Assembly: GCF_000520975.1 (NCBI RefSeq)
Contig: NZ_JACB01000010.1
Coordinates: forward strand, 62,001 to 126,000
Length of the DNA: 64,000 bases
Direction: 5' to 3'
DNA from: Aquimarina megaterium XH134
Lineage (GTDB): Bacteria > Bacteroidota > Bacteroidia > Flavobacteriales > Flavobacteriaceae
Shown here one piece after another: positions 8,783 through 17,416 of this stretch. The stretch's first letter is position 1. Each line of letters opens with the position of its first letter. A model generated the notes under the pieces. The model made no database searches. It worked only from the letters and a program-made list of their open reading frames with translations, and had not been told where the DNA came from. The translations under genes and the position numbers were made by a program.

Positions 8783-9469
8783 CTAAGTAGACTTTATATA
8801 GTTTTGAAAGGCTACTTTATAGGATTGTCCGATTGATAATTTAGTACTATTAATTGTTACCGAATTAGAATCAAAAGCCGAAATATGGCTTACCTTAATA
8901 ATAGTTGATTTATGAATCTGTATAAACCCTTTTCCTAGTTCTTCCAGAGCATTTTTAATCGATTGCCTGGCCAGAATATTTTTATCTTTAGTAATGTAAC
9001 TTATATAATTACCATCTTTTTGAAGATATAAAATATCATCGATATTGGTTTTAAATTGTTGTTGACCACTTTTTATATAAATGATACCATTAGCTATTTT
9101 TTGTGGTTCTGGTTCTTCAATAGTGTCCTTAATCTTAAGTACAGCTTTTAGAAAACGTTCAAACGAAATGGGTTTTAATAAATAATCAGCAACCTGATAT
9201 TCATAACTCTCTACTGCATATTCAGAATATGCTGTTGTTAATATAATTTTAGGAGGGTTTTCTAATGTTTTTATAAAAGATATGCCAGATAATTGAGGCA
9301 TATTGATATCTAGAAATATTAAATCTACATCACATTCTTTTAAAAACACCAATGCTTCGATAGGATTTCTAAAACTACGAATGCATTCTACAAAAGATAA
9401 CTTTTTGATATAACCTTGTAATAACTCTATAGCATTAGGTTCATCATCTATAATTACAGCGGTAATCAT
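8783..9469 (-). CDS. LytTR-family response regulator
   Basis: An N-terminal receiver domain (acidic pair DDE at 8-10, phospho-acceptor Asp54 in IFLDINMP, Lys in LLKP) is followed by a LytTR DNA-binding domain (about residues 125-225, with QKDGNYISYI and IHKSTIIKVSHI). Its ATG lies inside the end of the sensor kinase gene (4-bp overlap), so the pair is translationally coupled. The likely target is the divergent serine-hydrolase lipoprotein at 10751 or the pair itself. Confidence 0.95.
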   Translation of the reverse strand: MITAVIIDDEPNAIELLQGYIKKLSFVECIRSFRNPIEALVFLKECDVDLIFLDINMPQLSGISFIKTLENPPKIILTTAYSEYAVESYEYQVADYLLKPISFERFLKAVLKIKDTIEEPEPQKIANGIIYIKSGQQQFKTNIDDILYLQKDGNYISYITKDKNILARQSIKNALEELGKGFIQIHKSTIIKVSHISAFDSNSVTINSTKLSIGQSYKVAFQNYIKST

Positions 9470-10542
9470 ATACTAAGATTAATTTTTAATAGTACATAAA
9501 AGATATGCTCATCTTCTTTGATATCCAAATTATATTGATTTGGATAGATTAGATTCAAGCGTTTTTTTACATTTTCTAAACCGATACCAGAGTATTTTTT
9601 TTCGAATTCAGTTTTTTTAAGGTGATGTTTTGAGTTTTTAACTTCAAAATGTAGTAGGTTATCTTTAAACTCGAGTTTGATATGAATAAAAGATTTGGTC
9701 TGGATATCAAGACCATGTTTAAACGCATTCTCGACAAATGGAATTAATAGTGTAGGTGCGATTTTTGGATCTTCATCATTTGTTTCTGTAATCAATGAAA
9801 TTTCAAAAGGATCTTCTGTACTATATTTTAATTTTTGAAGAGCAATGTAGTTTTCTATAAATTCAATTTCTTTGGAAAGTAATACTTGTTCCGCTTGAGT
9901 ATCATAAATCATAAATCGCAACAGATCCGACAGTTTTGTTATCCCCGAAGAAGTCTCTGTATTTTCTGACCGTTCTGATATCGCTAATAAATTGTTTAAT
10001 GCATTAAACATAAAGTGTGGATTGATCTGTGATTGCATCAATTGCAATTCGGCACTTATCTTTTCTTTTTCTAAAGCTTGTTGATGCGTTTCCATTTTTA
10101 ATTGATGTCTTATCATTCCATAGACCACTGCAGCAATAATAAAAAAGAGGTTATAAAATATAAAAAATCGTATCATGATAGGATGAAACGTCGTATTCTG
10201 AAGATATACAACTCCCAACTCAATTAACAGAAGATCGGCTAAACCTAAAAGGAGTAAGCCAGAAAAAATCAAATACTTTTTAGAGGAATAGTATCTTGGA
10301 GTTAAGTAAAAAGTAACGATATAAAAGAAAGGAATAATACTCATCATTCCTATAAAATTTGGAAGAATAAAAATCCCCATTTCTATGGTTTCCTGTATAA
10401 CGACTCCATCTACATCTTCTACAGTGTTTTCAACTATTCCTACCTCGGTTGTCAATAGTAAAATAGCAATAGAGGCAATCCAAAATAGAATATTCAGGAA
10501 GACCTCGATCCATCGTTGTAAAGTTATTTGTCGTATGCTCAC
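9466..10542 (-). CDS. LytS/YehU-type sensor histidine kinase
   Basis: About four membrane helices occupy residues ~10-145, followed by a coiled-coil linker, the His_kinase domain with phospho-acceptor His176 in QSQINPHFMFNALNNL, and a HATPase_c domain (N box PFVENAFKHG; G box SGIGLENVKKRL). The first loop (residues ~32-58) is acidic and periplasmic. The length of 358 fits the family. It is the first gene of the pair and is divergent from the lipoprotein gene at 10751 across 208 bp. Confidence 0.95.
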   Translation of the reverse strand: MSIRQITLQRWIEVFLNILFWIASIAILLLTTEVGIVENTVEDVDGVVIQETIEMGIFILPNFIGMMSIIPFFYIVTFYLTPRYYSSKKYLIFSGLLLLGLADLLLIELGVVYLQNTTFHPIMIRFFIFYNLFFIIAAVVYGMIRHQLKMETHQQALEKEKISAELQLMQSQINPHFMFNALNNLLAISERSENTETSSGITKLSDLLRFMIYDTQAEQVLLSKEIEFIENYIALQKLKYSTEDPFEISLITETNDEDPKIAPTLLIPFVENAFKHGLDIQTKSFIHIKLEFKDNLLHFEVKNSKHHLKKTEFEKKYSGIGLENVKKRLNLIYPNQYNLDIKEDEHIFYVLLKINLSI

Positions 10543-10750
10543 AATTCAAAAGTATAGATAATTGTTGAACCAATTCTGTAAAAGTGATGTACTCTTAATT
10601 TATGGTACAAAACAAAAAAATAAGGTAGGAATACGTTTGATAACCTGAGTTTTGATATATATAACTTAGTTTTTACCTAGGTAACATTTTGTTGTAAACT
10701 GCTGATAACCCTTTTAATATTGTCATTCAAAATCATAAAAAAAGGAACAG

Positions 10751-12190
10751 ATGAAACATGTATTTAAGATGATAGTACTGATAAGTTTTCTACTATCTTG
10801 TAAACAAGAACCAACAGTAGCACAGGAAGTAGTTAGTAGTGCTACTGTAACCAATAAAGATAAATTATCAGACTATCTCAATGAATTAGAAAAATCAGGA
10901 TTTTCTGGAAGTGTTTTGGTTGCTCAGAAAAGAAAAGTACTGCTGGAACAAGGATATGGGTATTCTAATCGAGAACGCAAAACCAATAGTACCTCTGAAA
11001 CAGTTTTCGATATTGGTTCGATCACTAAGCAATTTACGGGAGCTGCTATTTTAAAATTAGAAATGCAGGGTAAACTTTCTGTAGAAGATAACCTTTCTAA
11101 ATATATAGCTAACGTACCCGATGATAAAAAAGATATCACTTTACATCATCTACTTACGCATTCTTCTGGATTTCAATCAGCAATAGGAGATGATTATGAA
11201 GATATTTCTACTCAAGAGTTTATCGAAGAAGCTTTTAAAAGAAAATTAGTATTCAGACCAGGGACAAAGTATACATATTCTAATGTGGGATACAGTTTCT
11301 TAGGTATTATTATAGAAAAAGTTTCAGGAATGTCTTATGAAGAGTATTTGATGAAACATCTGTGGAAACCCTCTGGGATGCATCAAACCGGGTATAAAAA
11401 ACCTTTGTTTAAAGATATAGCAGTTGGATATCGCAAGAATAAACATTGGGGAAAGCCTACAGATAAAAAATGGGGTGTAGATGGGCCATACTGGCACTTA
11501 AAAGCAAATGGAGGAGTACTATCTACTACACAAGATATGTATAAATGGCACCAGGCATTGCTAGGAGATAAAATTCTGGATGCTACAGCAAAAACCAAGT
11601 ACTATGGTAAACATATTGAAGAAGGAGAGGGGGCAGGGTCATATTACGGATATGGATGGGCTATTTTCCCTACACCTCGTAATACCGAATTGATTGCTCA
11701 TAATGGAGGTAATGGAATTTTCTTTGCCGATATGTGGCGTTATCTTGATGAAGAGATTACTATTATTATAATGACCAATGCGGTAGACCGAAAATTCGAA
11801 AATATTACTTCTCAGATTGCTGGAATACTTTTAAAACCTGATTTCAAGCCTACTGTTAATAAACAATCAAAGGGAACAATAATCGGAGAAACGGCAGATC
11901 AATTAGTAGATGAATTTATGAAGACAATACATCAAAATGACCAGGATATCTGGAAATCTTTTATAGAAAACAGAATGACTCAAATGTTTAAAAATTCTTT
12001 TTCTATGCAAAGACATTTAGCGATGTTTAAACAATTACATGAGGATCTTAAAGGAGGAAAGATCGTGCAAATTATGGTAAAAGAAAATGAAGTAGCTCTT
12101 GGTGTTGAAACCAAAACCGGGGTAGAACAGATTCTATTTGATGTTACTCCCAATACTAAAGGAGAATTAAGGATAGAGGGTATCCGATAA
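10751..12190 (+). CDS. Beta-lactamase-fold serine hydrolase lipoprotein
   Basis: A lipoprotein signal ends in LLSC (Cys17). The PBP/class C beta-lactamase fold follows, with the SxxK nucleophile motif SITK at 90-93, the second motif YSN at 176-178, and HNGG for the third (KTG-like) box. A ~110-residue C-terminal extension has the shape of an NTF2/DUF3471-like accessory domain. Such proteins are usually esterases or D-peptidases rather than antibiotic-resistance enzymes; the substrate is unknown. It is transcribed away from the LytS/LytTR pair, which is the likely regulator. Confidence 0.88.
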   Translation: MKHVFKMIVLISFLLSCKQEPTVAQEVVSSATVTNKDKLSDYLNELEKSGFSGSVLVAQKRKVLLEQGYGYSNRERKTNSTSETVFDIGSITKQFTGAAILKLEMQGKLSVEDNLSKYIANVPDDKKDITLHHLLTHSSGFQSAIGDDYEDISTQEFIEEAFKRKLVFRPGTKYTYSNVGYSFLGIIIEKVSGMSYEEYLMKHLWKPSGMHQTGYKKPLFKDIAVGYRKNKHWGKPTDKKWGVDGPYWHLKANGGVLSTTQDMYKWHQALLGDKILDATAKTKYYGKHIEEGEGAGSYYGYGWAIFPTPRNTELIAHNGGNGIFFADMWRYLDEEITIIIMTNAVDRKFENITSQIAGILLKPDFKPTVNKQSKGTIIGETADQLVDEFMKTIHQNDQDIWKSFIENRMTQMFKNSFSMQRHLAMFKQLHEDLKGGKIVQIMVKENEVALGVETKTGVEQILFDVTPNTKGELRIEGIR

Positions 12191-12224
12191 GGGTGTAAAT
12201 AATATATTTCTTATCATAACTAAG

Positions 12225-12270
12225 CCTGTCGAAGTACTCCTATTGTATTTTTAAATGTCTTCGATAGGTT
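12225..12270. terminator. Bidirectional terminator between convergent genes
   Basis: CCTGTCGAAG (12225-12234) pairs with CTTCGATAGG (12259-12268), with one G-T pair, and TTTT follows. It sits between the serine hydrolase and the FAD monooxygenase, which converge. The word TGTCGAAG also belongs to a dispersed flavobacterial repeat type seen near 35.9 kb. Confidence 0.6.
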
Positions 12271-13437
12271 TTAGGTATTGCCACTGGGAATATGCTCTAA
12301 TGTATTTAAATATTCAATGTTAATTATGCGATTAAATCTTTTTTGGTACTGTTTTTTGGGAAGAAATCTCAATAGTAAAAGGAGTAGCTTTTTTTGAAAA
12401 TTATTATTTGTCATTGACATGCTACCAATTTTCCAGGATTGTTTCACAATATATTTAACTTTTTTAGATCTTATATTTTGATATTCAGAAAAAGCATTAT
12501 CGGTATTGTTTTTTAAACAAAGCCCCAACGTGTATGCATCTTCGATAGCTTGACAGGCTCCCTGTGCAAGATTTGGTGTAGTAGCATGAATAGAATCACC
12601 AATAAAAACAGTATTGTTTTTAAACCAATCTTTATAACTAGGATTTATATCTGCCAGTTCATTTTGAAGGATATCACTTTCGGTTGTTTTGTTTAACATA
12701 TCCAACACTATGGGAGCAAAATTTTGATACGTATCTAATAGGTATGATTTTAAAGATGTCGACACATCTTTATTGAAATTCTTTTTTTCCTGTACAGCTA
12801 ACCAGAATATTTTGGTATCGTTTAACGGTAAGAATAAGAACCGTAATGTCCCTTCAAAAAGCTCATAATACGTATGTTTTAGATCAGAATTAATATTAAA
12901 ATCAGTAATTCCTCTCCAAATTATTTGATGAGTATGTCTTATTCTAATTTCGGGGAAAATAGACTTTCTAACGGTAGAGTTAATTCCATCAGAAGCAATT
13001 AAAGTATCAAATTCTATAGCGGTATGATCCTTAAATGTAATCTTTACGCTTTCTTTATTTTCAATACTTTTAACTTCTTTACCTAGCTCATACGAGTTTT
13101 TATCTAATTTGCTAGAAATAACATCTATGATTGAAGCTCTGTGAATACAATAAACCTCTTCTGGGAAAGGAACCGTTTTTAGAATTTTTAATTTTTCGGT
13201 AGCAAGTATTGTTCTTTTTAGTAGGTGCCCTTTTGTTCTTAATTCTTCACCTATATGAAGTTTATCAAATATTTTTAAGGCATTAGAAGCAAGTCCGATA
13301 CCTGCTCCGACTTCTTTAAATTCATTAGATTTTTCAAAGAGCTTAAAATCCTGGTTATTCTTTTTTAGAGTTAGAGCCATTGTTAAGCCTCCGATTCCTC
13401 CTCCGACAATTGCAATCTTATCTGTTGTTTTTTTCAT
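12271..13437 (-). CDS. FAD-dependent aromatic-type monooxygenase (UbiH/salicylate hydroxylase-like)
   Basis: The FAD-binding Rossmann motif IVGGGIGG is at residues 10-17, and the second FAD motif FIGDSIHATTPNLAQGACQ is near 280. The length of 388 is normal for single-component flavoprotein hydroxylases that use NAD(P)H and O2, some of which inactivate antibiotics (TetX-like) while others hydroxylate small aromatics. The substrate cannot be told. It is in the same direction as the accessory array but its upstream spacer (13438-13601) carries none of the array's repeat motifs, so I place it just outside. Confidence 0.85.
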   Translation of the reverse strand: MKKTTDKIAIVGGGIGGLTMALTLKKNNQDFKLFEKSNEFKEVGAGIGLASNALKIFDKLHIGEELRTKGHLLKRTILATEKLKILKTVPFPEEVYCIHRASIIDVISSKLDKNSYELGKEVKSIENKESVKITFKDHTAIEFDTLIASDGINSTVRKSIFPEIRIRHTHQIIWRGITDFNINSDLKHTYYELFEGTLRFLFLPLNDTKIFWLAVQEKKNFNKDVSTSLKSYLLDTYQNFAPIVLDMLNKTTESDILQNELADINPSYKDWFKNNTVFIGDSIHATTPNLAQGACQAIEDAYTLGLCLKNNTDNAFSEYQNIRSKKVKYIVKQSWKIGSMSMTNNNFQKKLLLLLLRFLPKKQYQKRFNRIINIEYLNTLEHIPSGNT

Positions 13438-13601
13438 TTTATTGCTACTATGATCACATTATGATGTTGCGTGGATTAGCATTTAATTTTACAAGTATAC
13501 ACCAAACCGAAAATCCTTGGGGATTTTTCAGAAGTAGGTGAAAGCAAGCTATTATTTATTTGTGGGCATTGCTACAAATATTAGGTTAAGATTATCTATA
13601 G

Positions 13602-14504
13602 TTATTTGTTTATAAAATAATCCCAGGTTACTTTCGAAATATCGGATATCATTTTCTCATTAGTTTCAAAACTTTCTGCCGATTCTGTGATAAAAACACT
13701 TATGGTAAAGTATTTTCCATTAGGTAAAAAAACTATTCCGATGTTGTTTACTGCGGCAGTTATCCCTGTTTTTTTATGTGCTCCCGACCAGCCTGTTTTA
13801 TGCGCTACTATTGTTTCTTTAGGCAATTGCCCTCTTAACCTGTTTTTACCTGTTTTGGTTCCTTTCATTACACTCCACACAAATTCGTGGCTTTCTTTAG
13901 AAAGTAGACCGTTACTGTTCGTATAAAATGTTTCTAGGATCTTGTTCGCTTCTTTTGGTGTTGTCCAATTTAAAAACTGCAGATCCCAATTATTTTGCAT
14001 CGTTTCTTCATTTATTTTAACAGAAAAATCTTTAAAACCGAGGTTAGAAAAATAATTTTCAACAACTTGAGGTTTGCCAAGAAGTTTTAGTAATACATCA
14101 CAACCTACATTATCACTTAAAGCAACTGTATATTTTATAATTTCTGCTACAGTAAGTGTACCTCCTTCTGGATATTTTTTTCGTATAGGACTCCATAACC
14201 CAGGCAATAACTCACTTTTCTTGATATCAATTTTTTGCTCAAGAGAAAGGTTGTCTTTATCTATTTCAGATAAAATAGTTAATGCAATCGGAAACTTGAA
14301 TACACTTTGCATAGGAAAGTGTTTTTGTCCATTGATGCTCAACGTGTCTTTAGTTTCCATTCCATTGATTGCAACTCCAACAACTGCGTTTTTGGAATTT
14401 ATAATATCCTCAATTTTCTGCCTTAATGTTTCAATCTTTTGCGAATATCCTTGTGTGAAAATTATTAAAAAGATTAAGAATGTTATAGGTCTTTTTTTTA
14501 CCAT
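13602..14504 (-). CDS. bla: Class A beta-lactamase, A2 (PER/CfxA-like) subgroup
   Basis: A signal peptide (about 1-21) leads into a complete class A fold: nucleophile motif SVFK at 67-70, SDN at 130-132, omega-loop NEETMQ with Glu166, and HKTG at 235-238. The length of 300 and words such as MQSVFKFPIAL and DLQFLNWTTP match the A2 subgroup of Bacteroidota (PER, CepA, CfxA relatives). The residue four after Glu166 is Gln instead of the usual Asn; PER enzymes also deviate at this position. It should hydrolyse beta-lactams in the periplasm; the spectrum cannot be read. It is the last gene of the one-directional array, behind a linker repeat. Confidence 0.95.
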   Translation of the reverse strand: MVKKRPITFLIFLIIFTQGYSQKIETLRQKIEDIINSKNAVVGVAINGMETKDTLSINGQKHFPMQSVFKFPIALTILSEIDKDNLSLEQKIDIKKSELLPGLWSPIRKKYPEGGTLTVAEIIKYTVALSDNVGCDVLLKLLGKPQVVENYFSNLGFKDFSVKINEETMQNNWDLQFLNWTTPKEANKILETFYTNSNGLLSKESHEFVWSVMKGTKTGKNRLRGQLPKETIVAHKTGWSGAHKKTGITAAVNNIGIVFLPNGKYFTISVFITESAESFETNEKMISDISKVTWDYFINK

Positions 14505-14520
14505 AATTTTTCTTTTGCTT

Positions 14521-14715
14521 GTTGCTAATGGTCTTGTGTATGAAACATAGCGTATAAAAAGACGCTAACTTTTTGGATTAATACAGTACCAAATTTTTAT
14601 ATTTTGTTTTTAATTTTTAAAAGCCAAACCAACTATTTGACGGACTTGCTATGAAAACCAAATTTTCAATTTAGTAATGAACGCCTTATTGGGCATAACT
14701 ATTGTTATGTGCTGG
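14521..14715 (-). repeat. Cassette-linker repeat, long subfamily (attC-like)
   Basis: The left arm (14521-14542, containing CTAATGGTCTTGTGTATG) and right arm (14692-14715, GGCATAACTATTGTTATG) are imperfect inverted repeats. The right arm overlaps the last codons (HNNSYAQ) of the hydrolase gene ending at 14686. The interior shares GTGTATGAAACRTAGCGT and a TTTTTATATTTTGTTTTT core with the linkers at 25127 and 28624. Confidence 0.6.
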
Positions 14716-15975
14716 CTGTTCTACACTCAACCTATCAAAATATTCATTCATCTTATCCCAAATTGCATAGTATTCTAGTTCTTTAGAGCGTTCATCATTT
14801 CCCATATCTGTATTAATCACAATATACCTTCCTGTTTTTTTCTCTTTATCAAAATACATCCACGTTCCAACCCCCGCATCACCTCCTGAGTGTCCTACGT
14901 ACCCCAACGCACTATGCCCAATAAAAATTGCAGGACTGTAATCTCCATCGTACGGGTGATCAGCATTTCTTGATTCAAAGTTTTTCTCTTCTAATTGTTC
15001 TGTAAAGAGTTCTTTATAACTATTTTTTGAGAGTAATGTACCTTCACCACAATATCCTTTAATCAGTTCTGCTAAATATTTTGCCATATCGCTACTTGAT
15101 GAAATAAGCATTCCATCGGGATAAGTTATTGCAGTATAAAATGGTAAAAGTGTATTGTCATTTCTATACAACCTAGAATGCTTTTTTATATTAACATCTT
15201 TTAAGGACCAACCTGTCGAATTCATACCTAATGGTTTAAGTATATGTTCTTTTGTAAATGAATCGAATGTTTTACCTGTTGCTTTTTCAATTACTAAAGC
15301 ACACAAAGTAGCGCCTATATTTGAATAGTTATAACGTTCCCCTGGTTTGAAGTTTAGATAATTATCACCTTGATAAAATGTACCATTGATTTCTAAATAT
15401 CCTTTCAAGTATTCTTCCATAGGGATATTGAATTCAGATGAATTTAATCGCTGTGCAGGGTAATCTGTACTCACATCTGTTAAGTCTTGATTTTTTGTGA
15501 GAACCCAAGCTTTTTGCATATACTGCTCGGTATCATTGATACCCGATGTATGTGTGGCTAATTGTCTTATTGTTATTCTTTCATTTGGGTAATTAGGATT
15601 AATTACTTCGAATGGCAAATAATTGTGAATTGGGTCGTCAAGTTTTAATTTTCCAATTTCTTGTGCCTTCATTAATGAAATCCCTATTAAAGTTTTAGAT
15701 ACAGAAGCAATATGTTGAATTGTGTTTTCAGTATATTCTTCTTTTGTTTCTCGATTAGAATATCCAAACCCTTTTTCGTATAACACTCCGTTTTGGTTTA
15801 CCATAGCAACAGCAAACCCGTTTATTAGTCCACTTTTCTGAATAGAATCTAATTCTGCTGTCAAGGAATCCCTTACAGTTTGGCTTTCACTTTTAGGATT
15901 ATCGTTGTTTTTTTTACTTTGATTACAGGACGAAAATGCAATTCCTATGATTACTATTAAAGCTATTTTTCTCAT
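14686..15975 (-). CDS. Beta-lactamase-fold serine hydrolase lipoprotein
   Basis: A lipoprotein signal ends in FSSC (Cys17), followed by a Lys/Asn/Ser-rich linker and a PBP-like serine hydrolase domain: SVSK at 91-94, YSN in YNYSNIGATLC, and HSGG in GYVGHSGGDAGVG. The product has 429 residues. It is likely a cell-envelope esterase or peptidase. The last seven codons are provided by the arm of the linker repeat, as happens when a cassette recombination site overlaps a gene end. Upstream lies the RAYT/REP-containing linker. Confidence 0.88.
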   Translation of the reverse strand: MRKIALIVIIGIAFSSCNQSKKNNDNPKSESQTVRDSLTAELDSIQKSGLINGFAVAMVNQNGVLYEKGFGYSNRETKEEYTENTIQHIASVSKTLIGISLMKAQEIGKLKLDDPIHNYLPFEVINPNYPNERITIRQLATHTSGINDTEQYMQKAWVLTKNQDLTDVSTDYPAQRLNSSEFNIPMEEYLKGYLEINGTFYQGDNYLNFKPGERYNYSNIGATLCALVIEKATGKTFDSFTKEHILKPLGMNSTGWSLKDVNIKKHSRLYRNDNTLLPFYTAITYPDGMLISSSSDMAKYLAELIKGYCGEGTLLSKNSYKELFTEQLEEKNFESRNADHPYDGDYSPAIFIGHSALGYVGHSGGDAGVGTWMYFDKEKKTGRYIVINTDMGNDERSKELEYYAIWDKMNEYFDRLSVEQPAHNNSYAQ

Positions 15976-16113
15976 TTGTTCTTTTGGTTTCCTTAAAAGA
16001 TTAAAAAAATTGATTCTTGTTACAGTTTCGTTTTTTAGTTTGCCAATAATAACGTTATATATATTAGTACATATATACCCGATGGCGAATTTGCAATTTG
16101 TGTTTTTACAACT

Positions 16114-16248
16114 TCAAAATAAATTTAAAACAACAATTTCTAATTCATGATCTAAATCTGCATAATTTCTAGCAGAACTAAAAATATAACCCTCTGAATT
16201 TAAAACAATCTTATCTATAACCAAGTTATTGTGAATGTATTTTAACAA
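16114..16248 (-). pseudogene. C-terminal fragment of a REP-associated tyrosine (Y1/IS200-like) transposase
   Basis: An uninterrupted 44-codon stretch ends in TGA and reads YIHNNLVIDKIVL followed by YIFSSARNYADLDHELEIV. This matches the conserved end of RAYT/Y1 transposases (YIHxNPV...YSSARNY...LEI). There is no start or catalytic HUH/Tyr portion, so it is a remnant. Copies with more damage lie at 21291 and, internally deleted, at about 32520. Confidence 0.75.
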
Positions 16249-16276
16249 AAAAACAATCACATATAAGTGACTGTTT
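16245..16276 (-). terminator. Intrinsic terminator within the REP/RAYT remnant
   Basis: On the minus strand the sequence forms a stem ACAGTCACTTATATGTGATTGT followed by seven Ts (one mismatch). The same hairpin recurs at 21425, 23140 and 32583. It should end transcription from the C45 gene, isolating each unit. Confidence 0.7.
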
Positions 16277-16393
16277 TGATATGTTTTATGGATTGCAAAT
16301 CTTTGCCATCGGGGTTTTTACATTGACCTTTGCTTTAAGTTTATACTTTTTATCACTTAAACTGCGATTGCTTATACAGATTGTTGTGTAGGG

Positions 16394-17398
16394 TTATTTA
16401 TTTTTCTTTTTTAACCACCAATCAAGTCTCGTTTCTTGTTTATAATTTGTTAGTCTTGGTTTTGTTTCGGCTCTTTCAATTTTTAACTCGTTCAAATTTG
16501 CAACAACTGACCAAATAGTTCCAAATTTCTCCTTTTTTAAATTCAAACAGACACATTCACTAGATAAGATTTCTTTAGCTTTATTTAAATCTAAACTTCC
16601 TACAGACGAGAGGTTTTCTTTTATTCTGTTATAGCGTTCCGAACTTTTACTCCACTCTACATCACCTTTATCGTAAGGTTTCATTTCTTTTGATATGAAC
16701 TGATTGGTTATGGATATGAAATTTTCGTTTTTTTTTGGTCTTCGGATGAAACTCTTTTGTGGAGCGGATTCAACTACTGCTATATCAAAATTTTTATCAG
16801 CAATTAGGAAATTGTTTGCGGAGGCAACGGTTGTTTGTTGAATTAGATTTATGGCTTGTTCGGTAGTACTACAATTTTCAAGTACTTTCCTAATTATAAA
16901 ATGAAATCCAATTCCAGGTTGAACCTTTGTTCCATTTACAAACGACATTGCTATTGATAGCCCTTTTTCATTAATTCCATCTGAACGTCCAATAAAAACA
17001 TCAGATTGACTTATATATGAAAACTTATCTTTTGGTGCTATCAAACTACTTTCGGTAAATTTTTTAAACTCAAAAAGCATATCATAGTTTCTACCAACAA
17101 TTACAGAGTCATTATTTTTAAAAGCGAATACACTACATTGTCCGCTTGTTTCGAAAATACCAAGACTTAACAGGAAAGCTCCAAGGTTTTTAGGTTTGTC
17201 ATTAATTCCTTTTGCAAAACCTTTTATTTCATCTATGACTTCAGGATAAAAATTTTGTAATTCTTTATATGAATCAAGTCCAAATTCTTTCTTTTTAGAA
17301 CTTATTTCGGGAAGTACAAAATTTGCCTTTTCTTTAAGTAGTGCTCCATACTTAAGTCCCATTTCGTAAAATTCTCCATATAGTCTTGGATGATACAT
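16394..17398 (-). CDS. C45-family (acyl-CoA:6-APA acyltransferase / choloylglycine hydrolase-like) Ntn hydrolase
   Basis: The 334-residue protein has the family's layout: an N-terminal propeptide (PRLYGEFYEMGLKYG) and an internal nucleophile Cys88 (ETSGQCSVF) expected to become the N-terminus after self-cleavage, followed by the conserved GRNYDM at 102-107 and NQF later. These enzymes break or form linear amide bonds, including penicillin side chains, N-acyl amino acids and bile salts; the substrate here is unknown. It has no signal peptide. It follows the VGIGT-repeat gene by 18 bp in the same direction and is probably co-transcribed with it. Confidence 0.82.
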   Translation of the reverse strand: MYHPRLYGEFYEMGLKYGALLKEKANFVLPEISSKKKEFGLDSYKELQNFYPEVIDEIKGFAKGINDKPKNLGAFLLSLGIFETSGQCSVFAFKNNDSVIVGRNYDMLFEFKKFTESSLIAPKDKFSYISQSDVFIGRSDGINEKGLSIAMSFVNGTKVQPGIGFHFIIRKVLENCSTTEQAINLIQQTTVASANNFLIADKNFDIAVVESAPQKSFIRRPKKNENFISITNQFISKEMKPYDKGDVEWSKSSERYNRIKENLSSVGSLDLNKAKEILSSECVCLNLKKEKFGTIWSVVANLNELKIERAETKPRLTNYKQETRLDWWLKKKNK

Positions 17399-17416
17399 TC
17401 GTGTTATAAGCTTTTT

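Larger units (their letters stand above)
16042..16391 (-). repeat. Cassette-linker repeat carrying an inserted REP/RAYT remnant
   Basis: The outer arms are GCCAATAATAACGTTATAT (from 16042) and GATTGCTTATACAGATTGTTG (to 16391); the latter begins 2 bp after the stop codon of the C45 gene. Inside, two inverted REP palindromes (GATGGCGAATTTGCAATTTG from 16081 and GATTGCAAATCTTTGCCATC to 16310) enclose a transcription terminator and a decayed transposase tail. The remainder of the 15976-16393 spacer is an AT-rich leader for the gene ending at 14686. Confidence 0.6.
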
